Positions 7,874 through 15,423 of a stretch of 64,000 bases of DNA are shown here, piece after piece. The position numbers were made by a program, and so were the translations under genes. The stretch lies in the NCBI GenBank assembly GCA_019058515.1, contig JAHPYY010000173.1, forward strand, positions 91,063 through 155,062, read 5' to 3'. Under the pieces are notes generated by a model. That model made no database searches, was not told the DNA's origin, and was given only the letters and a program-made list of their open reading frames with translations. The DNA comes from Promethearchaeota archaeon (GTDB lineage Archaea; Asgardarchaeota; Lokiarchaeia; Sigynarchaeales; SOKP01). Every line of letters begins with the position of its first letter. The first letter of the stretch is position 1.

Positions 7874-10324
7874 ATGACGGTTGAGCAGATAAAAGAGGTA
7901 TCTCTAAAGGAAGAAATGCAAAGTAGCTACATAGACTATGCCATGTCGGTAGTGGTCGGTCGAGCGATACCAGATGTACGAGATGGATTAAAACCAGTAC
8001 ATAAGAGAATTATTTACTCCATGGCCACAAACAATTGGCTTTATAACAACTCTCATGTAAAGTGCGCTAAGATCGTGGGGGATGTTTTAGGAAACTATCA
8101 TCCTCACGGAGATCTGGCGGTATATAATGCTCTTGTACGTATGGGGCAAGATTTTTCACTACGTTATCCATTAATCGATCCTCAAGGTAACTTCGGTTCT
8201 ATCGATGGGGACCCTCCTGCGGCGTATAGGTACACTGAAGGTCGCCTTTCCCAAATAGCAAACGAATTGATTGAAGATCTAGACAAAGAAACCGTTGTGT
8301 TTCTACCAAATTTCGACGGAACCACCTCCGAACCGGAGTATTTGCCCAGTAAATTGCCAAACATGCTCCTAAACGGTACTAAAGGGATCGCAGTTGGGAT
8401 GGCAACCTCTATGGCACCTCATAACTTAATGGAAGTGTGTTTAGGCATCACATCAACGATAGACGATTCAGACATTTCAATTGAAGAATTAATGGAAATT
8501 ATTAAGGGGCCCGACTTTCCTACAGGGGGAATCATAACGGATAGTAACGGAATTTACGATGCATATTCCAGCGGTCAGGGAAATATCACTATTCGAGGAA
8601 AAGTAGACATTGAAGAAAAGAAAAACAAATTTAACGTTGTAATTTCGGAAATACCGTATCTAGTAAATAAGACGAGTCTGATAGAATCCATTGCGAAGTT
8701 AATTAAGGATGGAGTGTTGAAAGAAGTTAGGGATTTGCGGGACGAGTCCGACAGGAAGGGAATGAGAATTGTCCTTGAGTTAAAGAAAAGCGCTCAACCT
8801 GCGATAGTGAAGAATGTGTTATATAAAAGGACTAGATTACAAACTAGCTTTAGCATTGTCAACTTAGTCCTCATCAACAACGGCAAACAACCTAAAATTC
8901 TCAATTTAAAGGAATTAATACAAGAATACATTAACCACAGATTAGATGTAATATATAAGCGGACCGAATTTTCTCTTAAAAAAGCAAAAGAAAGATTACA
9001 TAAAGTCGAAGGGTTACTTATTGCGCTAAACGACATCGATAACATTATAACCCTTATAAAATCGGCGAGAGACCCAGATGATGCGAAGCAGAAGCTAAAG
9101 AAAAGTTACAAATTGAGCAACATTCAAGTTAAGGCCATCTTAGACATGCCACTTTCACGTCTCACAAATTTAGAGCAGCAAAAACTAAACGATGAGAAGC
9201 AATCGCTAGAAGACACAATTTCCGATTTATCTGACATTTTAACGAACAAAAAAAGGCGATTAACTATAATTAAAGACGAATTATCAGAATTGAGCAAAAA
9301 GTACGGAGATGAGCGACGTACTCAGATATTAGAACCCGAAGAAGTTAAATCGATAAAAAAGAAGGATTTAATCAAAAAAGAACCGACCATTGTAGTGTTA
9401 ACAAAGAATCAGTATATAAAGAGAATGTCTTTGACGGAATATAAAGCGCAGAGACGAGGGGGGAGGGGAAAAAGAGGAATGACGGTTGGAGAGGAGGATT
9501 TCATTATCGACTTGTTCGTGTGCTCTACTCACGATACCATTCTTTTTTTCACATCTCGTGGACGGGTTTACTCGATCAAATGTTTTGAAGTACCCTTGCA
9601 AACTCGAACCGCAAAAGGTAAGCCAATAGTTAACTTAATATCGATTAAATCGGAGGAACAAATATCTCAAACTATCCCAATTCACAGTTTTAATACCAAC
9701 GATAAGCTGATAATGGTCACTAAAAACGGAATCGCAAAGAAAATAGCCTTAAAGCATTTTGGAAAGATTCAAAAAACGGGAATTAGGGCCCAAAGAATCA
9801 AACAAGACGATGAATTAGTTAGCGTAAAAAAAATTTCTAATGAATTGCAAGATATATTTATCGCTACTAAATTAGGATACGCCATAAGGTTCGACGAGTC
9901 TGAGCTACGGGATCTTGGGCGTAACTCTATGGGAGTAAAGGGTGTTAATTTACGGGAAGAAGACGAAGTTATAGACGGATTACTTGTAACGGACGACGAT
10001 TTTCTCATTACTCTAACGGAAAATGGATACGGTCAAAGAACCAAAATCGAGGAGTACAGAAAAACAGGGAGAGCTGCGAAAGGGGTAATTAACATATCAC
10101 TTAAAGAAGAGGAAAACGATCATGTGATCGCTGCTAAAATCGCCGAGGACGAAGACCTGCTCATTGGAACCGAACAAGGACAAGTAATTAGATTACCCGT
10201 CGACTCGATCAGAATTACCCATCGCAAAGCCAAAGGGGTTAGCGTGATAAATCTTTACGAGGGAGATTCGGTTAGCGCCACCGGGAAATGTACGAAAGAA
10301 ATTGAAAACGAAAAATTATCTTAA
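7874..10324 (+). CDS. gyrA: DNA gyrase subunit A
   Basis: 816 residues with the breakage-reunion domain (GRAIPDVRDGLKPVHKRI, YHPHGD, PLIDPQGNFGSIDGD) and catalytic Tyr at about residue 120 in AAYRYTEGRLS. The GyrA box QRRGGRGKRG begins at about residue 526. It is the hallmark separating gyrase from topoisomerase IV, so supercoiling activity is expected. A six-bladed C-terminal wrapping domain with repeated K-x-G/R-x-G blocks follows. GAGGATTT precedes the ATG, and translation is probably linked to gyrB 35 nt upstream. Length is slightly shorter than the E. coli protein. Confidence 0.97.
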   Translation: MTVEQIKEVSLKEEMQSSYIDYAMSVVVGRAIPDVRDGLKPVHKRIIYSMATNNWLYNNSHVKCAKIVGDVLGNYHPHGDLAVYNALVRMGQDFSLRYPLIDPQGNFGSIDGDPPAAYRYTEGRLSQIANELIEDLDKETVVFLPNFDGTTSEPEYLPSKLPNMLLNGTKGIAVGMATSMAPHNLMEVCLGITSTIDDSDISIEELMEIIKGPDFPTGGIITDSNGIYDAYSSGQGNITIRGKVDIEEKKNKFNVVISEIPYLVNKTSLIESIAKLIKDGVLKEVRDLRDESDRKGMRIVLELKKSAQPAIVKNVLYKRTRLQTSFSIVNLVLINNGKQPKILNLKELIQEYINHRLDVIYKRTEFSLKKAKERLHKVEGLLIALNDIDNIITLIKSARDPDDAKQKLKKSYKLSNIQVKAILDMPLSRLTNLEQQKLNDEKQSLEDTISDLSDILTNKKRRLTIIKDELSELSKKYGDERRTQILEPEEVKSIKKKDLIKKEPTIVVLTKNQYIKRMSLTEYKAQRRGGRGKRGMTVGEEDFIIDLFVCSTHDTILFFTSRGRVYSIKCFEVPLQTRTAKGKPIVNLISIKSEEQISQTIPIHSFNTNDKLIMVTKNGIAKKIALKHFGKIQKTGIRAQRIKQDDELVSVKKISNELQDIFIATKLGYAIRFDESELRDLGRNSMGVKGVNLREEDEVIDGLLVTDDDFLITLTENGYGQRTKIEEYRKTGRAAKGVINISLKEEENDHVIAAKIAEDEDLLIGTEQGQVIRLPVDSIRITHRKAKGVSVINLYEGDSVSATGKCTKEIENEKLS

Positions 10325-10435
10325 ACTCTGGCTAAATTCCTCACCTTTATTAATTACTTAAACTTACTATCTTATGGAAGATTAATCCAAATCTAAAACT
10401 CAAAGAGAAGATAAAGTAAAATCTTCACATTCAAT

Positions 10436-10945
10436 ATGAAAATATCAGAATGCATCTTAAAGGCTATGATTGGTTTATTTTTCGTACTACTATACCCAAT
10501 ATCTCACATACTATACTATTTAGATTATCAAATATTGGCAAAACTCCCTCTAACTGGAATTTGGATAGTTGAAGTACAACGTATCTCTATTTTTATATAT
10601 ATGTTCTTTGTCATCTCTGGTTGGATATGTGGTATTGGACTTATCGTTTTAATACGGCCATTTATATTTATTATAGGAACGGAAAACAACGAGAGTAAAA
10701 ACCCAATTTTCGTCTCTCTTTCCACAGGAATAATTTTAGCAGTTTGGGATTTGTTTATAGCAATTCTTCCCATTTGGTACTATTTTCCGCAACTGGAGGA
10801 TTTGTTTGGGTGGTATATTAATTCGGGAATTGACGCTTGCATTTCTATTGTTGAAATTGTAATTTTAACGTTTTCTATGTTATATCTTAGAAAAGTTAGA
10901 ATTAGAGTAATGTATGAAGAACGCGGAAACGAATTACCGCACTGA
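10436..10945 (+). CDS. Four-helix membrane protein of unknown function
   Basis: 169 residues with four hydrophobic spans, roughly residues 8-30, 50-80, 92-118 and 132-155, separated by short polar loops. The loop after span 2 is acidic/basic (GTENNESKN). The C-terminus is charged (RKVRIRVMYEERGNELPH) and likely cytoplasmic. I do not recognise the family. It stands alone between gyrA and a phosphoesterase gene, in the same direction. Confidence 0.65.
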   Translation: MKISECILKAMIGLFFVLLYPISHILYYLDYQILAKLPLTGIWIVEVQRISIFIYMFFVISGWICGIGLIVLIRPFIFIIGTENNESKNPIFVSLSTGIILAVWDLFIAILPIWYYFPQLEDLFGWYINSGIDACISIVEIVILTFSMLYLRKVRIRVMYEERGNELPH

Positions 10946-11047
10946 TAATTCTAGGAGAAGAAGAAAAAGAATTAGTTTAATTTAAATTATTAATTCCAAA
11001 AGGTAGTACTTTCTTATTAATTCATTAAAATTAATGGAAATGTAAAA

Positions 11048-11569
11048 ATGAGCAAAGAATCAATATTAATTGGATTGATAAGCGATACTCACATCCCTTC
11101 AAGAGGTCCAACCATTCCAAAACACATCATCGAAGACTTCAAGAAAAGCAAAATCGATCTATTAATCCATTTAGGGGATTTTGATAACGCAGAAACGTAT
11201 TTCTTACTTCAGGACGCGTTTGGAAAAGAAAATGTAATTGGGATTAGGGGAAACATGGACAGACCTAAATTGCAAAAATTATTGCCAGAAACTTCTGAGC
11301 TTGAGTTATTAGGGCATAAGATCTTTATGACACACGGCACGGGGGGTCCTAACATTATTATTAAACGATTAAACCGTTCGCACAACTTAGAACCTTACGA
11401 TGTAGTGCTTTTTGGCCATGTCCATCGTCCATACGCCGAAAAATGGAGGGACGGTAAATTTTATATATGCCCTGGGACTCCAACAGATAAGAGATTTACG
11501 GATGTCAACTCTTATGGGTATTTAAGAGTCACAAAGGACTTGTTAGAACCAAAGATAGTGTATCTATAA
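11048..11569 (+). CDS. YfcE/MJ0936-type metallophosphoesterase
   Basis: 173 residues, the normal size for the small calcineurin-like phosphoesterases. All metal-binding motifs are visible in order: GLISDTHIPS (DxH), HLGDFDN (GD), IRGNMDRP (GNxD in place of GNHD, as in the YfcE group), MTHGTGG (H) and LFGHVHRP (GHxH). It should be a cytoplasmic, divalent metal-dependent phosphodiesterase. The physiological substrate is unknown for this family. It is a single gene with its own A/T-rich upstream region. Confidence 0.85.
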   Translation: MSKESILIGLISDTHIPSRGPTIPKHIIEDFKKSKIDLLIHLGDFDNAETYFLLQDAFGKENVIGIRGNMDRPKLQKLLPETSELELLGHKIFMTHGTGGPNIIIKRLNRSHNLEPYDVVLFGHVHRPYAEKWRDGKFYICPGTPTDKRFTDVNSYGYLRVTKDLLEPKIVYL

Positions 11570-11696
11570 TTTACGATTTTAAGGTAATTTACGTAATTTC
11601 TTCTATTATGGTACACTATCATACACTATTTTGTTAATCCGAACATTTAATTACGCGTAATTTATTACTCATTAAAACATTACGATTGATTCCAGA

Positions 11697-12086
11697 ATGA
11701 ATAACAACGATGAGTATCACTATCGATACGATATTTTAATCGTTGAAGATTCTTCGATGATATGCAACCTTCTGATGGAAGTGTTTGAAAAAAAGGGATT
11801 CACATGTTTGGCGGTGGAATCGTCGCTAGATGCTTTAAAAGAGTTGGAAAAGAACACCCCTAAACTCATTTTATTGGATGTGCATCTGCCAGATGCTAAT
11901 GGATACGAATTTTGCCAAAAGATCCGAAATACATTGGAAATTCGAGACATACCCGTTTTTTATTTAACTGGAAGTCCAAAAAGCGAAGTATTGGAAAAAG
12001 TTCAAGCAACCTCTGCTAATGGTTTCATATCTAAACCCTTCGCTTTATCAGATTTAGATGTAGTAGAACAATATATTAAAACTTAG
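11697..12086 (+). CDS. Stand-alone CheY-like response regulator receiver
   Basis: 129 residues, a receiver domain and nothing else. The acidic pair is in ILIVEDSS, the phospho-acceptor is Asp at about residue 61 in LLDVHLP, the conserved Thr is in LTGSP and the Lys in SKPF. It has no output domain, so it should act by protein-protein contact like CheY or Spo0F. No histidine kinase is encoded in the window. The only two-component relative nearby is the kinase-less CheA-like protein at 25267-26814, which makes a link possible but unproven. Confidence 0.85.
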   Translation: MNNNDEYHYRYDILIVEDSSMICNLLMEVFEKKGFTCLAVESSLDALKELEKNTPKLILLDVHLPDANGYEFCQKIRNTLEIRDIPVFYLTGSPKSEVLEKVQATSANGFISKPFALSDLDVVEQYIKT

Positions 12087-12149
12087 GAAACTCAACCTAA
12101 ACCTATAATTTTTTAAAAAGAGAAATAGAAATAAAATAATTTAGTTCTT

Positions 12150-12792
12150 TTACACTCCGTCTATAGATTGTCCAGAAAGTTTCTTGTAGTGATTGAGAAC
12201 TGCTTGGCGCGCAGCGTACACAAAAGCTCGCTTGACGTTAACTCCTGTAATGGCGATCGTTTCGTAAATTAATACGTGGGTGAGTTTCGCAGTATCTAGA
12301 ACTTGCCGAATCTTAACAATCTCCACGACCTCTTCTAAGTCGCGTTTATTTGCAAGAAGTACGCTAGGAACTTCTGGAGGGTCCGCAAATGAGGGAGGGA
12401 TCAATTTATCTCCGTAAAATTTCAATAATTCTTTCAAGGACCAGATGTTTTCTTCCCATTGGTCAATTAGCGAATCCCACGTAAAGATAACTGCGTCTGT
12501 TCCTTTCAGAACCGTCTGTCGTTGAAACTTGTGCCGCCTTTAGCTATAGCTTGGAATTCAAGCAATTTTGTCCGGCAACAGTATAAACCTGGAAGACCAC
12601 GTTAGAAACGCGGGCAACGACACGGTCAAAGAACAAAGTTCGTCCGGTTGGGTCTTGTATTTGTTGCATATCGCCACTAGCTAATCCTTCTTTGTTATAG
12701 ACCCACTCAAGAGCGGTTGTTTTTCCGCCTAAACTCGGTCCATAGAAACAAATCTTGAAAACTAGTGTACCGTCTCCTCTCCTAGATGGCAT
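12150..12792 (-). pseudogene. MglA/Arf-like small GTPase, interrupted by about 28 extra bases
   Basis: The 5' part (12792 down to about 12570) encodes the P-loop GPSLGGKT and the segment FQVYTVAGQ, equivalent to the G3 switch region. The reading frame then meets TAG. The 3' part continues in the next frame with FQRQTVLKGTDAVIFTWDS, WSLKELLKFYGDKL and the G4 motif NKRD, to a C-terminus at 12150. Removing about 28 nt around 12540-12568 would restore one frame of roughly 200 residues with no loss of conserved sequence. The extra stretch is built of two dyads (GCTTG-AATTC-CAAGC and AGCTATAGCT). These Asgard GTPases resemble bacterial MglA and eukaryotic Arf/Rag proteins, and usually work with Roadblock proteins. 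Confidence 0.75.
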
Positions 12793-12903
12793 ATTAATAA
12801 CCTTAGTTTTATTTTAAAATTTGTTTTATCAGTAAAAAATCTATTTAATTATTCTATAAAAATGTTGTAATTTAAAAATTTGTAGATCCATATTCGGAAG
12901 AAT

Positions 12904-12911
12904 ATTTATAT
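12904..12911 (+). promoter_or_regulatory. TATA box, leaderless promoter spacing
   Basis: ATTTATAT is centred about 28 nt before ATG 12935. In archaea transcription starts about 25-27 nt after the TATA box, so the mRNA would begin at or next to the start codon. Confidence 0.5.
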
Positions 12912-12934
12912 TCCTAAATGGTGTTACATTAGTT

Positions 12935-13240
12935 ATGGAATTTACTACGCAAAACTTAAAGACTATTGTGTGTCCGAACTGTTCGTATAAGATGGTAGAA
13001 CCGTTTAAATCACATTGTCCAAACTGTGATATGGATGTATCTGAACTTATCAAAGAGACTAAAGCCAAAAAAATGCTCAAAAAGCGAGCAGAAAAACTGG
13101 GGGAGGTAGGCATAAAGATCAAGGACAACTTGAAAGACAATGTGGAAAGATTAAAAGGAAACATTGGAAAATTTAAAGAGAAAGCCACTAGTTTTGTAAG
13201 CAAGACGCTCCAGAAAGACCAAAATTCTGATGCGGAATAA
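12935..13240 (+). CDS. Small zinc-ribbon protein with charged helical tail
   Basis: 101 residues. An N-terminal zinc ribbon (CPNCSYK then CPNCDMD, two CxxC knuckles 15-17 residues apart) is followed by a Lys/Glu-rich amphipathic helix (residues about 45-95) likely to form a coiled coil. Such proteins are common in Asgard genomes; the function is unknown. The TATA box spacing suggests a leaderless mRNA. It is divergent from the interrupted GTPase upstream, and 518 nt without genes follow. Confidence 0.65.
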   Translation: MEFTTQNLKTIVCPNCSYKMVEPFKSHCPNCDMDVSELIKETKAKKMLKKRAEKLGEVGIKIKDNLKDNVERLKGNIGKFKEKATSFVSKTLQKDQNSDAE

Positions 13241-13758
13241 GAAAAAAGTTGATTTTTTAACTGGTTAAATCTTTTTGTGAGAATAGTTTCTGCAGGTTTA
13301 TGTAATTATTATCAAAGCATACAAATTAATTTCCGTAACTAGCTTTTTATATAACAAAATCGGATCATAAATTGAAATCATATTATATTGTGAATATTAA
13401 GGCTTTACCTGTATTTTTACTCAGAGATACATACAATTAGATTTTGAGTGGCAGAAACAAAATTAATCATTTTTTTTTATTTACTTAAATTTTTTTAAGA
13501 CTAACATCATGTTAGTTTCCAGAATTATGAGCTTAATTAGCAAAATATTACAAAAAAATCTCTATTTTTAATCGGAACAGTATGTATTTTCTATAGGGTC
13601 TTACGTTCGCGTTACCTTTAGGATTGCCTAAGTATAGTCAGTTCGAATTCAAAATCATTAATAAGATACAATAGTGTCTAACATAGATTTTAAATATTCA
13701 CGAACTATAATAGTGTTAAATTTAATTTCTCAAACAATTTCAATTTAGTGCGAATTAT
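13241..13758. other. Long A/T-rich intergenic region
   Basis: 518 nt with no credible ORF or RNA gene on either strand. It starts with T-rich runs that could end transcription of the zinc-ribbon gene. It contains a perfect dyad at 13500-13516 and should include the promoter of the surface protein gene at 13759. Confidence 0.5.
13500..13516. repeat. Perfect 8-bp inverted repeat, possible operator
   Basis: ACTAACAT-C-ATGTTAGT, a perfect palindrome with a single central base, placed about 240 nt upstream of the surface protein gene and preceded by T runs. Its form suits a dimeric DNA-binding protein; no role is shown. Confidence 0.35.
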
Positions 13759-15393
13759 ATGAGGATAAAAAACAAATTTGCTATTGTAAGTATGACTCTA
13801 ATCTTAGGCTCATCGTTCTTTATTATACTCCCTTCCGCTCGAGCGGCATCATTAGAAGAAACCATAGGTCATAACTTTCAAGAGGATTACTGGTCAATCT
13901 TGTATGATTTTGCGGGTCAATACCTCGAAAAAGATTACAATCCAGGTGAACATAGCGATGAGTTAACAAATGGATTGATTGACAATAACACGCAAACTGA
14001 TTCAAAGTTTTTCTTGGCTTACAATAAAGTTCAAAATGTACAAACGCTATATATTGCCATGCAGAATCTTACTTGGGAAGCTGAAAATTCTTCGATCATG
14101 GCATATGGTTGCGCACCATATCAGATCTTGCTTCAGCACTTCAGACCACCAGGTCAATTAAATTATCATGTGTTTATTATTAACACCTTTTTGGGATTAT
14201 TGGCCTATAGAGAACGAAATATGGATTTCAAAAATGATGTACCTGACGAGGAAGACGAATTGTATTTAGGGTGGAGTTATTACTCCGAATTTCACAAAGC
14301 ATTAGTAAATCTGATACTCCTACTAAACGGAGTACCAGAGCACATGCTTTTTGACGACAGTGAGCGTACTACAGCAGAACCAATCCCTCTAGAAGAAACC
14401 GAGGAGAACCAGTTCAAATATGGAATGTCATACAAGAATGTGTTCATATTGTGGCAGAAAATAAATATTACAGAAGGATTGGACGATTCTGTTACGGGCG
14501 TAGATGTAATTAATAAGTGTTCAGCTTTTGCGTTATTATCAGAAATAAACTTCACATATGTAGTAAAATATCAAGATTCTGATATAGAAGGATTAGGTGA
14601 AGTTACTACTACAACTGAATATGATATAGGAGAAATGGAAGGTTTATGGGTGGTAGGAGATAGTGAATCGGTTGTTGATCATTTTGCTGGGGAATATGTT
14701 CCGTTAACCAAACCTAAAAATGTAGACACTACTTTAGGATATTATACTGGTAATGCACTGCACGATCGAATTGATGGAGATGAAAATGTTCCCGGATTTA
14801 GTCTATCTGTTGTGAACCATGCTAATATATTAGTTTATAATACAAGCGCAACCGAAGAAGGTTTTCAAGGTGCTGAATTCATCGATCAAAGTGGAAATAC
14901 CCTTGGTGCCTCTGTTAAAAACATTACTCAAGCGAAGTACGATTTTTTTGAAGAACCTGCTTATAAAATAGATTTTGCTTCCAAACCGGATTATCTATTA
15001 AACGATGCAGACGAGTATCCCTCTCCCGTGAGAGTTTTAAAGAACGATTCTATGGAAGTAGATTTAGGATTCACGCATTCGTTTTCAATGAGAAGTTTGC
15101 TTTCCTTGGCAATAGCCCAAATGACAGGAAGTTTTTGGGCCGGTTTAACTGCGTTGTTCTCTAGTAGATTAGATGATGCTCAATTTTTCTACCTAACCTG
15201 TTTCCCAACATGGTCCGGTTACTCGATTAAACAAGATCCAACCTTTTCGGTTTATGTAACTCCTCCAGAAGATGATAATAATGGCCGTCGAATCCCTGGA
15301 TTTGAGCCATTGTTGATCTCTCTAATTGGATTATGCGTTGTCTCTACTGTGGTTATAACACTAATATCCAAACGGAGAATCAAGTTTATTTAA
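13759..15393 (+). CDS. Secreted cell-surface protein with PGF-CTERM-like anchor
   Basis: 544 residues. The N-terminus is a Sec signal peptide (basic MRIKNK, hydrophobic core to about residue 28, then PSARAAS). The body is extracellular in composition, rich in N-x-S/T sequons and aromatic/acidic residues, with no domain I recognise. The C-terminus has IPGFEP, a single hydrophobic span (about residues 517-538) and a basic KRRIKF tail. That tripartite signal resembles the archaeosortase PGF-CTERM group, where the tail is cut and a lipid attached. The mature protein would sit outside the cell membrane. It is a single gene facing the methyltransferase cluster, and T-rich sequence follows the stop. 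Confidence 0.7.
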   Translation: MRIKNKFAIVSMTLILGSSFFIILPSARAASLEETIGHNFQEDYWSILYDFAGQYLEKDYNPGEHSDELTNGLIDNNTQTDSKFFLAYNKVQNVQTLYIAMQNLTWEAENSSIMAYGCAPYQILLQHFRPPGQLNYHVFIINTFLGLLAYRERNMDFKNDVPDEEDELYLGWSYYSEFHKALVNLILLLNGVPEHMLFDDSERTTAEPIPLEETEENQFKYGMSYKNVFILWQKINITEGLDDSVTGVDVINKCSAFALLSEINFTYVVKYQDSDIEGLGEVTTTTEYDIGEMEGLWVVGDSESVVDHFAGEYVPLTKPKNVDTTLGYYTGNALHDRIDGDENVPGFSLSVVNHANILVYNTSATEEGFQGAEFIDQSGNTLGASVKNITQAKYDFFEEPAYKIDFASKPDYLLNDADEYPSPVRVLKNDSMEVDLGFTHSFSMRSLLSLAIAQMTGSFWAGLTALFSSRLDDAQFFYLTCFPTWSGYSIKQDPTFSVYVTPPEDDNNGRRIPGFEPLLISLIGLCVVSTVVITLISKRRIKFI

Positions 15394-15423
15394 ACCCTTA
15401 ACTTATTCATTTTTTATTTTTTC

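Noticed and set aside
12540..12570. Bulge-helix-bulge mRNA intron in the MglA-like GTPase
   Set aside because: A 5-bp exon helix TGCCG/CGGCA can be drawn, but no 4-bp central helix with 3-nt bulges forms at the expected cut sites, so a spliced intron is not supported.
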